Of a stretch of 58,061 nucleotides of DNA, positions 9,328 to 17,975 are shown in pieces (the first letter of the stretch is position 1; each line of letters opens with the position of its first letter). The notes beneath the pieces are model-generated. The model searched no databases. It was given only the letters and a program-made list of their open reading frames with translations, and was not told the origin of the DNA. A program made the position numbers and the translations under genes. Where the stretch lies: assembly GCF_015471405.1 (NCBI RefSeq), contig NZ_BLVZ01000025.1:1-58061 (forward strand), read 5' to 3'. Origin of the DNA: Pseudomonas cichorii (GTDB lineage: Bacteria > Pseudomonadota > Gammaproteobacteria > Pseudomonadales > Pseudomonadaceae).

Positions 9328-11235
9328 TGAACTAAACTCATGTCAGACCGCAAACAGGGACGCTTGCGAATGAACATGGCACTGCACACTCACACACCCA
9401 GGCTGCTCGTTATCGATCCGCGTGGATTGGCGCTACGCAGCGTTGAGTTTTGTCGCCGCGAGCAGGATCAGCCTGTCGATGAGCGTGTGACCTGCCAGGC
9501 CTACAATGCGGCTGGACATCTGGTCAGCCAGCGTGATCCTCGTCTTGCACTTCCCAACCTCAGCACGGCTTACAGCCTCAGCAATCAGGCGTTGCTGACC
9601 GAAAGCGTCGACGCCGGCTGGCGGCTCGGGTTATTGAACGAAGCAGGCTTGCCGGTTGAAGGGTGGGACAGTCGCGGTAGCCAACGCCAGGTTGAATACG
9701 ATGCTGTGTTGCGTCCGTTGGCAATCACCGAAGACGGGCAAGTAACCGAGCGGCTTGATTACGGTGGGCCAGATGGTTTTGAGCACAACCAGTGTAACCG
9801 GCCAGTTCGCCATGACGATACGGCGGGGACTCGCCATCTACCGGATTACGGTGTGCTCGGGGCTGCACTGATCGAAGCCCGGTATTTTTTGCTTGATCCA
9901 GAAGCACCGGATTGGCCACTGGACGAAGCAGAGCGCGATGCCCTTCTGGAAAGCAATCGCCTGGAAACACAATGGGCCTTTAATGCCTTGGGCGAGCCTC
10001 TTCTACAGACCGACGCCATCGGCAATGCGCAGTCCTTCAAGCAGACCGTGGCCGGGCAATTGAAAGCCGTCGATCTGACGTTATCCGGTGCAACGCAAAC
10101 GCTGGTCAGCGATATCCGTTACAACGCCTTCAATCAGATCGAGCAGGAAACGGCGGGCAATGGTGTGATCAGCCACTCGATCTACGATCCTCAAGATAGT
10201 CGTTTGATAGAAATCCGGGCGGGCAGCCCGGCGTTGCAGCACCTCATCTACGCTTACGATCCGGTCGGCAATATCCAGCAGATCGAAGATGCTGCCCAAC
10301 CGATTCGTTACTTCGCCAACCAGCGCGTCGAGGCGATTAATCAGTACCGCTACGACACGCTCTATCAGTTGATCGAAGCAACGGGCCGTGAGGTCAATAT
10401 CGGTGCCAGTCACGGTCCTGCCCTGCCCGGTTTGCAGCCGCTGCCGCCTGATCCGAACCAGATCAGCAATTACACCCAAAACTACGACTACGACGCGGCG
10501 GGCAATCTGTTGCAGATGAGGCATGTCGGCGCGCAGTCTTTTACCCGCACCATGCGCGTAGCCCCGGACAGTAACCGCAGCCTGCCCGAAGGTGAAGTGG
10601 ATGTGGATTTCGACACAGCCTTCGATGCCAACGGCAACCTGCTGCAACTGGTCCGCGGCCAGACGCTGGAATGGGATCGACGCAATCAATTGCAGCAGAT
10701 CACCACCATCACTCGCGCGGCAAAGGCCAACGATCACGAACGCTATATCTACGACGGCCAGGCCCAGCGCTGCCGCAAGATCAACAGCACCCTGACCTCC
10801 AGTCGCATGCTGAATAACGAGGCTCGCTACCTTTCGGGCCTGGAAATCCGCACCAACGCCGATGGCGAGATCCTCCATGTCATCACCGCTCAGGCGGGGC
10901 GCAGCAGCGTGCAGGTATTGCACTGGCAGGCAGGCCTGCCGAGCGGCATCGCCAACGACCAGGTCCGCTACAACCTGGGCGATCACCTGGGATCGAGCAC
11001 TTTGGAACTGGATCAACAAGGCGACCTGATCAGCCAGGAAAGTTATTACCCGTTTGGTGGCACGGCATGGTGGGCGGCTCGCAGTGCATTAGAAGCGAAG
11101 TACAAGACGGTGAGGTATTCGGGCAAGGAACGCGATGTCAGCGGATTGTATTATTACGGCTTCAGGTATTACGCACCGTGGTTGCAGCGGTGGATCAATC
11201 CGGACCCGACGGGTGATGTGAACGGGTTGAATCTT
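9328..11235 (+). repeat. Direct repeat, copy 1 (TcC shell duplication)
   Basis: Starts at TGAACTAAACTCATGTCAG, before the second TcC gene, and runs through the RHS shell to just after the GGGTTGAAT that follows NPDP. Long stretches, such as bases 10370-10527 against 13314-13471, look identical or nearly so. It ends where the cargo coding starts. The partner copy is at 12272-14180. Confidence 0.85.
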
Positions 11236-12147
11236 TTTTGTTTTGTGGGTAATTCCCCCGTCTGTCATAAGGATATGGACGGCAGGATTTATATAGGGGT
11301 ACGAGACCCAGTCGAAGAAGAGATACTGAACGCCGGAAACGTTATCATGTTTCGGGGCCTGGATGAGTTCCCGGATGATTTAAAAGAAAATATAAAAAGA
11401 GCCTTAGTCAGCAATCAAATCACCTACCAGCATGCAGGCGAAATGATAAGGTATTACCCAAACGAAAGCGCCGACATTATGCGCAGCTTCTTTGGCTACC
11501 AATATTCTGATGTCGTACACGACGTTACCCACTCGTGGGAATCCTCTTATATACGGGCCTCTGAATACCTGAGCGATGATGGAGAAGGAAAGTTTCTTGG
11601 AATTAGAACCCCTAACGAGAAGCTCAGCGCCTTTATTTTCCCCGAAGACCCTCTAGGCCGGATAGCCATAGATACCAGACATGCCTATACAAAAAAGCTG
11701 CCTCATACCATAGGCCACGAGCTGACGCACATAGACGACGTACTGGAAAGTGCAGTAAAAGGCCCTTCCTCAACGGACAATTACTATATCTTCGCAGAAT
11801 ACATCTCCCTATTGACAGGGGGAGGAAATATAACCCAGAAACCCCCATACCAAGCCGTTTCCGAAATCATCACCAGTGGAGGTTTGAACTTGAACTATTT
11901 CTCATACATCTTACCGGCCGCCAACAATTTCATAGAACGGGTCAAGACTTTTTATCCTGCCCCTGAGTTCATCACAGATTTAAATACTGCAATCACTCAA
12001 TTTAATCAAAACCCCGGTATTGCTGCCAGGGTTTCCGCCAATAATGCTGACAGCCTAATGCATGCAGCCCATCACTTACACGAGTATTACATGAAAAACA
12101 TCTTGACGCAGACTGCCCCTACAACACAGAGACGCGGTCAGCCATAA
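9370..12147 (+). CDS. Tc toxin TcC subunit 2 (TccC/RHS) with HExxH metalloprotease-like cargo
   Basis: 925 residues from the ATG at 9370. I prefer this start to the in-frame ATG at 9340 because AGGGA lies 9 bases before it and the N-terminus (MNMALHTHTPRL) then aligns with TcC 1 (MSNALHSHTPIV). The RHS shell runs to about residue 637 and ends in NPDPTGDVNGLNL and DMDG. The C-terminal cargo has HELTH (His783, Glu784, His787), the zinc-site motif of gluzincin/aspzincin-type proteases, then STDNYY (Asp803, Tyr806) and NNADS (about 892). Together these resemble the M35 order HExxH, [GS]TxDxxY, NAD, with a longer gap after HExxH than usual. M91 (NleD-like) is the alternative family. The cargo DNA looks AT-richer than the shell. 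Expected role: a host-directed protease delivered by TcA-TcB. Confidence 0.9.
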   Translation: MNMALHTHTPRLLVIDPRGLALRSVEFCRREQDQPVDERVTCQAYNAAGHLVSQRDPRLALPNLSTAYSLSNQALLTESVDAGWRLGLLNEAGLPVEGWDSRGSQRQVEYDAVLRPLAITEDGQVTERLDYGGPDGFEHNQCNRPVRHDDTAGTRHLPDYGVLGAALIEARYFLLDPEAPDWPLDEAERDALLESNRLETQWAFNALGEPLLQTDAIGNAQSFKQTVAGQLKAVDLTLSGATQTLVSDIRYNAFNQIEQETAGNGVISHSIYDPQDSRLIEIRAGSPALQHLIYAYDPVGNIQQIEDAAQPIRYFANQRVEAINQYRYDTLYQLIEATGREVNIGASHGPALPGLQPLPPDPNQISNYTQNYDYDAAGNLLQMRHVGAQSFTRTMRVAPDSNRSLPEGEVDVDFDTAFDANGNLLQLVRGQTLEWDRRNQLQQITTITRAAKANDHERYIYDGQAQRCRKINSTLTSSRMLNNEARYLSGLEIRTNADGEILHVITAQAGRSSVQVLHWQAGLPSGIANDQVRYNLGDHLGSSTLELDQQGDLISQESYYPFGGTAWWAARSALEAKYKTVRYSGKERDVSGLYYYGFRYYAPWLQRWINPDPTGDVNGLNLFCFVGNSPVCHKDMDGRIYIGVRDPVEEEILNAGNVIMFRGLDEFPDDLKENIKRALVSNQITYQHAGEMIRYYPNESADIMRSFFGYQYSDVVHDVTHSWESSYIRASEYLSDDGEGKFLGIRTPNEKLSAFIFPEDPLGRIAIDTRHAYTKKLPHTIGHELTHIDDVLESAVKGPSSTDNYYIFAEYISLLTGGGNITQKPPYQAVSEIITSGGLNLNYFSYILPAANNFIERVKTFYPAPEFITDLNTAITQFNQNPGIAARVSANNADSLMHAAHHLHEYYMKNILTQTAPTTQRRGQP

Positions 12148-12208
12148 AAAGAGATACGAAGTTGACGGCATTCGCAAAAAAGTATTCCGGCCTGCAAGAA
12201 TACAGGAG

Positions 12209-12236
12209 GCCTATTCCCGGATAAATCCGGTCCTAC
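12209..12236. repeat. Single REP-type half element
   Basis: CCTATTCCCGGATAAATCCGGTCCTAC lies in the gap between the second and third TcC genes. It matches the right arm of the paired element at 37746-37816 (CGGATAAATCCGGTCCTAC), so this is a singlet of a REP family that is paired elsewhere in the window. Confidence 0.75.
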
Positions 12237-12271
12237 ATGATTCGATATATGGACAAGCCATCCAATCGCCT

Positions 12272-14180
12272 TGAACTAAACTCATGTCAGACCGCAGACA
12301 GGGACGCTTGCGAATGAATATGGCACTGCACACTCACACACCCAGGCTGCTCGTTATCGATCCGCGTGGATTGGCGCTACGCAGCGTTGAGTTTTGCCGC
12401 AGCAAGCAGGATCAACCTGCCGATGAGCGGGTAACCTGCCAGGCCTACGATGCCGCGGGACGTCTGGTCAGCCAGCGTGATCCTCGTCTTGCACTTCCCA
12501 ACCTCAGCACGACTTACAGCCTCAGCAATCAGGCGTTGCTGACCGAAAGCGTCGACGCCGGCTGGCGGCTCGGGTTATTGAACGAAGCAGGCTTGCCGGT
12601 TGAAGGGTGGGACAGTCGCGGTAGCCGACGCCAGGTTGAATACGATGCTGTGTTGCGTCCGTTGGCAATCACCGAAGACGGGCAGGTAACCGAGCGGCTT
12701 GGTTACGGTGGGCCAGATGGTTTTGAGCACAACCAGTGTAACCAGCCAGTTCGCCATGACGATACGGCGGGGACTCGCCATCTACCGGATTACGGTTTGC
12801 TCGGGGCTGAACTGACCGAAGCCCGACATTTTTTGCAATCCGTGGAAACACCGGATTGGCCACTGGCCGAAGCAGAGCGCGATGCCCTTCTGCAAAGCGA
12901 CCGCCTTGAAACGCACTCGGCGTTCAATGCCGTGGGCGAAACGCTTCGGCAGACCGATGCCATGGGGCATGCGCAGTCCTTCAAGCAGACCGTGGCCGGG
13001 CAATTGAAAGCCGTCGATCTGACGTTATCCGATGCAACGCAGGCGCAAACGCTGGTCAGCGATATCCGTTACAACGCCTTCAATCAGGTCGAGCAGGAAA
13101 CAGCTGGCAATGGCGTCATCAGCCACTCGCTATACGACCCTCAAGATGGTCGTTTGATGGAAATCCGGGCGGGCAGCCCGGCGTTGCAACACCTCATCTA
13201 CGCTTACGATCCGGTCGGCAATATCCAGCAGATCGAAGATGCTGCCCAACCGATTCGTTACTTCGCCAACCAGCGCGTCGAGACGATTAATCACTATCGC
13301 TACGACACGCTCTATCAGTTGATCGAAGCAACGGGCCGTGAGGTCAATATCGGTGCCAGTCACGGTCCTGCCCTGCCCGGTTTGCAGCCGCTGCCGCCTG
13401 ATCCGAACCAGATCAGCAATTACACCCAAAACTACGACTACGACGCGGCGGGCAATCTGTTGCAGATGCGCCACGTCGGCGCGCAAAACTTTACCCGCAC
13501 CATGCGCGTGGCGCAGAACAGCAACCGCAGCCTGCCCGAGGGTGACGTGGATGTGGATTTCGATACAGCCTTCGATGCCAACGGCAACCTGCTGCAACTG
13601 GTCCGTGGCCAGACTCTGGAATGGGATCGACGCAATCAGTTGCAGCAGATCACCACCATCACCCGCGCCACCGAAGCCAGCGATAACGAACGCTACATCT
13701 ACGACGGCCAAGGACAAAGATGCCGCAAGATCAACAGCACCCTGACCTCCAGTCGCACGCAGAATAACGAGGTTCGCTATCTGCCTGGGCTGGAAATCCG
13801 CACCACGGCCGATGGAGAGGTTTTGCACGTCATCACCGCCCGAAACAGTCGGGTTTTGCACTGGCAGGCAGGTCAACCGAGCGGTATTGCCAACGATCAA
13901 ATCCGCTACAGCCTGAGCGATCATCTGGGGTCCGGCACCCTGGAACTGGACCAGCAAGGCAACCTGATCAGCCAGGAAAGTTATTACCCGTTTGGCGGCA
14001 CATCGTGGTGGGCCGCGCGCAGTGCTGTGGAAGCGAAATACAAGACAATTAGATATTCAGGTAAGGAACGCGATACCAGCGGGTTGTATTACTACGGATT
14101 CAGGTATTACGCGCCATGGCTACAACGCTGGATAAACCCGGACCCGGCGGGTGATGTGGATGGGTTGAATATTTTCCGTT
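12272..14180 (+). repeat. Direct repeat, copy 2 (TcC shell duplication)
   Basis: Partner of 9328-11235. Similarity starts at the same TGAACTAAACTC leader and stops at GGGTTGAAT, just inside the cargo boundary. Small differences cluster (for example around 12830-12970), which suggests either divergence after duplication or patchy gene conversion. Confidence 0.85.
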
Positions 14181-15097
14181 TTTCAAGAAATTCGCCCATG
14201 GTGTGGGTAGATCCGTCGGGCTCAATCCCTTTTCATTTTACTGATCTAGAGAATGCACTCCTTAAAAAGGGGGATCCGGTTCAGGCAAAGGGGCTTGAAG
14301 GTATTGGCCGGTGGAACCTGACTTTTGGGTCTTCTCTGGCGATAGGGCTGTCGTCCAGCAGAAAGGGACTGGCCTTTGCACATAAAACCATCAATCAACT
14401 GATGCTGCCTTTTGCGCCCCAGGCAGATCGCGAAACACTACTGAGTTACTACCGAACCTCGTTTGAAGCCAGCCCTCAGACCGACATTCAAATTCTAAAG
14501 ATGGCAAGCCAGCGTATCGGCACCCTTTCTTCGTCCCTTCAAACCTGGGACAGCGCCAGACTGGTCGGCATGCGTGAGGACCAGACCACTAAAGAAGTAG
14601 CCTGGCAATATATCAATGATCCTGAACACCATTTATTCATGCGGGTCGGCCCTATCAATGAAGTGCCTCATCAGGCAGCCTGGAATATCATTCATGAGGC
14701 ATCTCATATGTTCCTGGATACAGAAGACCTCTGGTACATAAACATGCCCGGTGCAACGGCTAAACAAGCCATGGGGGATGACTCATACGGCGGAAGAGTC
14801 GAGATTCTCGCTCAAGTACAAAGGCTTCAGAGACGTTACGCAAACCTGATATGGGATGGACCTGACGCAGCAAACTTTGACAGCACAGCCTTCAGCGAAG
14901 ACCCGTTGCAGCGCACCCGGATAATGTTGAAAAACGCCGATTCCATTTCTCTGGCGGTTTCGGTTATCAATCAACAATTCAATGGTCCGATGGCCAGCCT
15001 TACCGTGCTTGATGAACCATCATCCCGCATCCAGGCCTTGAATCTCGCCATCACCAAGGCCCCTGTGCGGGTTGAGCGTCGACGTTTATCCCTATGA
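12314..15097 (+). CDS. Tc toxin TcC subunit 3 (TccC/RHS) with M35 aspzincin-like cargo
   Basis: 927 residues from the ATG at 12314 (same start logic as the preceding paralog; a longer in-frame ATG is at 12284). The RHS shell ends in NPDPAGDVDGLNI and VDPSG (about residue 636). The cargo contains HEASH (His794, Glu795, His798), DTEDLWY (Asp805, Tyr808) and NADS (874-877), in the order and with close to the spacing of peptidyl-Lys metalloendopeptidases and deuterolysins (M35: HExxH, GTxDxxYG, NADxY). The Gly before Thr is Asp and the Gly after Tyr is Ile, so the fit is good but not perfect. Expected role: a zinc protease cargo carried in a TcB-TcC cocoon and acting in the target cell. It shares its shell almost entirely with the gene upstream but not its cargo. 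Nothing else was seen between it and the convergent clsB-like gene. Confidence 0.92.
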   Translation: MNMALHTHTPRLLVIDPRGLALRSVEFCRSKQDQPADERVTCQAYDAAGRLVSQRDPRLALPNLSTTYSLSNQALLTESVDAGWRLGLLNEAGLPVEGWDSRGSRRQVEYDAVLRPLAITEDGQVTERLGYGGPDGFEHNQCNQPVRHDDTAGTRHLPDYGLLGAELTEARHFLQSVETPDWPLAEAERDALLQSDRLETHSAFNAVGETLRQTDAMGHAQSFKQTVAGQLKAVDLTLSDATQAQTLVSDIRYNAFNQVEQETAGNGVISHSLYDPQDGRLMEIRAGSPALQHLIYAYDPVGNIQQIEDAAQPIRYFANQRVETINHYRYDTLYQLIEATGREVNIGASHGPALPGLQPLPPDPNQISNYTQNYDYDAAGNLLQMRHVGAQNFTRTMRVAQNSNRSLPEGDVDVDFDTAFDANGNLLQLVRGQTLEWDRRNQLQQITTITRATEASDNERYIYDGQGQRCRKINSTLTSSRTQNNEVRYLPGLEIRTTADGEVLHVITARNSRVLHWQAGQPSGIANDQIRYSLSDHLGSGTLELDQQGNLISQESYYPFGGTSWWAARSAVEAKYKTIRYSGKERDTSGLYYYGFRYYAPWLQRWINPDPAGDVDGLNIFRFSRNSPMVWVDPSGSIPFHFTDLENALLKKGDPVQAKGLEGIGRWNLTFGSSLAIGLSSSRKGLAFAHKTINQLMLPFAPQADRETLLSYYRTSFEASPQTDIQILKMASQRIGTLSSSLQTWDSARLVGMREDQTTKEVAWQYINDPEHHLFMRVGPINEVPHQAAWNIIHEASHMFLDTEDLWYINMPGATAKQAMGDDSYGGRVEILAQVQRLQRRYANLIWDGPDAANFDSTAFSEDPLQRTRIMLKNADSISLAVSVINQQFNGPMASLTVLDEPSSRIQALNLAITKAPVRVERRRLSL

Positions 15098-15165
15098 GAA
15101 ATAGTCGCCCTTCAATGACTTGAGCTTATGGCCTGTTTGCGAATGAGTTTGCACAACATCATCGC

Positions 15166-16323
15166 TCAGTTGCGCCGATCCAGCAGATTGACCACCAACC
15201 GGTCAATCCAGCCCCAAAGCCGCTGCTTGACCCTGCGCCACAAAGGTCGGGCCTTCCAGGCGTCCAGAGTGATTTCGGTGCTCTGGGCGAAATCCTTGTC
15301 GAAGCTGGCAACCACATCACGGGTCAAGGCAGGGTCGATGGCTTCAAGGTTCGCTTCCAGGTTGAAGCGCAGGTTCCAGTGATCGAAATTGCAGGAGCCA
15401 ATGCTGACCCAGTCATCGATCAGCACCATTTTCAGGTGCAGGAAGCGCGGTCGGTACTCGAAGATTTTCACCCCGGCCCTGAGCAGACGCGGGTAATAGC
15501 GATGCCCGGCGTAACGCACCGAGGGGTGATCGGTGCGCGGGCCGGTAAGCAGCAAGCGAACATCAACGCCCCGCAAAGCCGCCTTGCGCAGTGAACGGCG
15601 AACTTTCCAGGTGGGCAGGAAATACGGCGTCGCCAGCCAGATACGTTTCTGGCCACTGTTCAGCGTACGAACCAGAGACTGCACGATATCGCGATGCTGA
15701 CGCGCATCTGCATAGGCGACGCGCCCAAGGCCTTGCCCGGACTCAGGGGCTCTGGGCAGATGCCTGAGGCCAAAGTCTTCCATGGGCCGCCATGCCGTGC
15801 GACGCAGGTTGGCGTGGAACTGGCGATCAAACAGCGCCTGCCAGTCGATCACCAGCGGGCCAGTGATTTCCACCATCACTTCATGCCACTGGCTGACCGG
15901 ATGACTCGGCTCCCAGAACTCATCCGTGACACCCGTACCGCCCACTACCGCCAATGCCTTGTCCACCACCAGCACCTTACGATGATCGCGGTAAAAATTG
16001 CGGATACCCCGTCGCCAGCGAATGGGGTTGTAGAAACGCAGGATCACTCCGGCGTCGGTCAGTTGCCTGCGTAATCCAGTGCTGAAAGCCTGAGAGCCGA
16101 AGTCGTCAAACAGGCAGCGCACGATCACACCGCGTCGTGCGGCTTCGGCCAACGCTCGAACGATGGCGTCCGCACAGGCGCCTGCTTCGACCAGATACAG
16201 CTCCAGATCGACCTGCTGCTCGGCGCGGTCGATGGCGGCGATCATGCGCGGGAAAAATGTCGGGCCATCAATCAGCAGTTGAAAGTGATTGTCCGGGCGC
16301 CATGGAAAGATCGCTCCCGCCAC
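15166..16323 (-). CDS. clsB: Phospholipase D-family cardiolipin synthase (ClsB-type)
   Basis: 385 residues with two HKD motifs, HRKVLVVD (first half) and HLKMVLID (second half), each followed by the usual small-residue strand (VVGG, GSCN). This arrangement defines the phospholipase D superfamily. Length and N-terminus (FPWRPDNHFQLLIDG) match ClsB/YbhO-type enzymes, which make cardiolipin by transphosphatidylation at the inner membrane. A basic, amphipathic C-terminus (RRVKQRLWGWIDRLVV) could bind the membrane. The start is GTG at 16323, placed two bases after the TGA of a 20-residue ORF, so translation may be coupled to it. Convergent with the TcC cluster. Whether the substrate is phosphatidylglycerol plus phosphatidylethanolamine, as for other cardiolipin synthases, cannot be told from sequence. 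Confidence 0.85.
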   Translation of the reverse strand: MAGAIFPWRPDNHFQLLIDGPTFFPRMIAAIDRAEQQVDLELYLVEAGACADAIVRALAEAARRGVIVRCLFDDFGSQAFSTGLRRQLTDAGVILRFYNPIRWRRGIRNFYRDHRKVLVVDKALAVVGGTGVTDEFWEPSHPVSQWHEVMVEITGPLVIDWQALFDRQFHANLRRTAWRPMEDFGLRHLPRAPESGQGLGRVAYADARQHRDIVQSLVRTLNSGQKRIWLATPYFLPTWKVRRSLRKAALRGVDVRLLLTGPRTDHPSVRYAGHRYYPRLLRAGVKIFEYRPRFLHLKMVLIDDWVSIGSCNFDHWNLRFNLEANLEAIDPALTRDVVASFDKDFAQSTEITLDAWKARPLWRRVKQRLWGWIDRLVVNLLDRRN

Positions 16324-16324
16324 G

Positions 16325-16387
16325 TCAGCGTGCCGTGAAGATCAAAACAGCGATAGCGAGAGTGGCGCGGGCCAGCAGCGTGGGCAT
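16325..16387 (-). CDS. Possible 20-residue hydrophobic small protein upstream of clsB
   Basis: MPTLLARATLAIAVLIFTAR: a short basic/polar start, then a hydrophobic helix, ending in Arg. A GGAG lies 5 bases before the ATG, and the TGA is followed by one base and then the GTG of clsB. This looks like a translated leader or a small membrane protein coupled to clsB. Chance occurrence is possible for so short an ORF; conservation in other Pseudomonas would decide. Confidence 0.4.
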   Translation of the reverse strand: MPTLLARATLAIAVLIFTAR

Positions 16388-16461
16388 GAAAACTCCGTAT
16401 GCACATTCGAGGACAACCTTATCCGGCTGTCAGACCGCTGGCAAACGACTCCGTTCGTCCA

Positions 16462-16800
16462 TCAAGGCTCCTCAGGCAATAAACGACAGCCCTGACGTGC
16501 GCCCTGCCACGCCGCAACGCTGCTGCGTCCCAACCCGCTGGCACTGACCGATTTGTTGAGGGTGTCGTCCGTAAAGGTTGCAGGAATGTATTGCTTGACG
16601 TAACTGCGGCAGTAATCGGCAGGGTTGTTCATCACATAACGACACGAACAATATTCCTTGGCCGTGTAGGCACTGATGATGATGGGGAACGCCTGCAAGG
16701 CAACACGGTATTGCCAGGCCAGTACCGCGATCATGAAGACCACCAGCAAGAGCAGGCTGCTGAAAGGACGACGCAGGATAAACATTCGACGTTCGCTCAT
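16462..16800 (-). CDS. Conserved-looking membrane-anchored hypothetical protein
   Basis: 112 residues. A basic N-terminus (MSERRMFILRR) is followed by one hydrophobic segment at about 13-32, so it is probably a type II anchor or uncleaved signal with the rest in the periplasm. The exported part has four cysteines (CSC, YC and RQGC), which could form disulfides, and no known catalytic motif. Its ATG overlaps the stop of the upstream serine hydrolase (ATGA), so the two are translated together and probably act together. I do not recognise the family. The overlap and the clean anchor are the main reasons for calling it real. Confidence 0.7.
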   Translation of the reverse strand: MSERRMFILRRPFSSLLLLVVFMIAVLAWQYRVALQAFPIIISAYTAKEYCSCRYVMNNPADYCRSYVKQYIPATFTDDTLNKSVSASGLGRSSVAAWQGARQGCRLLPEEP

Positions 16801-17903
16801 TGCCCGCCCTCCTTGCCGAAGGCCACTCGCAGCAGTTTGAGCATCCGGTTGTGATCGTAGCTGCCGTCGCGGTCATCGGCATAGCGCACGATCACCAGCC
16901 TTTCAGCAGGAATCACATACAGCGCCTGCCCCCAGTGCCCGAGCGCCGCGAAGGTATCGGGCGGCGCATCCGGCCACGGGCCATGGCCACCGTCATGGGT
17001 CCGATTGAGCCACCAGTGTCCGCCCGGCACCTCGGCGTTCGCTTGCACGTTCTGGCCAGCAAAAGGAGTCAGGACAAAATCCATCCAGGCAGTTGGCAGC
17101 AACTGCTTTTGCTGCCAGCGCCCGCCACGCTGCATCAACAGGCCTATACGCGCCAGATCACGGGCGGTCATGTAGGTGTAGGAAGAGCCGACGAAGGTGC
17201 CGCTGCCATCGGTTTCCCATGTGGCACTGCCAATGCCAAGCGGGTCGAACAGCGCGGTCCATGGGTAGTCCTTGTAAGCCTGTTCACCCACCATGTTTTT
17301 CAAGGCGGCGGACAGAACATTGCTGTCGCCGCTGGAATATCGATACGACGTGCCCGCAGCGCTGGCAATCCCATGGCTGGCCGTAAAACGGGCCATATCG
17401 TCACGACCTCGGGTGTAGAGCATGGCCACGACCGATGAGTTGAGCGGCGCGTATTCATAGTCCTCCTGCCAGTCGAGGCCCGACGCCCAGTGCAGGAAGT
17501 CTTGAACGGTAATGTCTGGATGCGTCTTGAGCGGGCTGTAGAACTTCGCGACGGGATCATTCAACTGGAAGCGCCCTTGCCCGAATGCTACCCCCAACAC
17601 AGTGGCCAACACGCTTTTGCTGATCGACCAGGTCAGGTGCGGCGTCTGGGCGGTGGTAACTCCGGCATAGCGTTCATAGACGATGCGACCGTCACGAATC
17701 ACCAGCAGGGCATCGCTGCGAATCCCTGTGCGGGCCACATCGTCGCGAGGCGGGAAAGCGTAATCCTCCAATGCTTTGAGAGCACTGGTCGGCCTGGCTG
17801 GCTCAACGCTCCATTGCTCATTCGGCCAGTCTTCGGCCAGGGCCGGGAAGATATTCAGGCTCAGCAAACACAACAGGCACAAGCGAACAAAACGGCGGGG
17901 CAT
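16797..17903 (-). CDS. Exported serine hydrolase of the beta-lactamase (class C/EstB-like) family
   Basis: 368 residues from the ATG at 17903. The start gives a clean signal peptide (MPRRFVRLCLLCLLSL, ending in ALA before EDW). A 65-codon upstream extension is open but is largely encoded by a repeated palindromic element, so I reject it. Motifs: SISK (Ser93, Lys96) is the SxxK nucleophile site, Tyr189 in YSS stands at the YxN position, and HWG (323-325) stands for the third HTG-like box. This fits a periplasmic serine hydrolase of the PF00144 type, such as an esterase, peptidase or amidase. True beta-lactamase activity is doubtful since YxN is not conserved. Four-base overlap with the next gene suggests a two-gene unit. 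Confidence 0.82.
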   Translation of the reverse strand: MPRRFVRLCLLCLLSLNIFPALAEDWPNEQWSVEPARPTSALKALEDYAFPPRDDVARTGIRSDALLVIRDGRIVYERYAGVTTAQTPHLTWSISKSVLATVLGVAFGQGRFQLNDPVAKFYSPLKTHPDITVQDFLHWASGLDWQEDYEYAPLNSSVVAMLYTRGRDDMARFTASHGIASAAGTSYRYSSGDSNVLSAALKNMVGEQAYKDYPWTALFDPLGIGSATWETDGSGTFVGSSYTYMTARDLARIGLLMQRGGRWQQKQLLPTAWMDFVLTPFAGQNVQANAEVPGGHWWLNRTHDGGHGPWPDAPPDTFAALGHWGQALYVIPAERLVIVRYADDRDGSYDHNRMLKLLRVAFGKEGGQ

Positions 17904-17975
17904 GGCCAGAGTCTCTGGAGGATAACCGGCCAACATTAGCAGGGATTCATGACAGAACCGGGTAGCCCGGTAGGA

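Noticed and set aside
10081..11019. Open frame on the minus strand in the TcC shells (also 13130-13957)
   Set aside because: Present in both duplicates only because the shells are duplicated; biased composition and no start signal.
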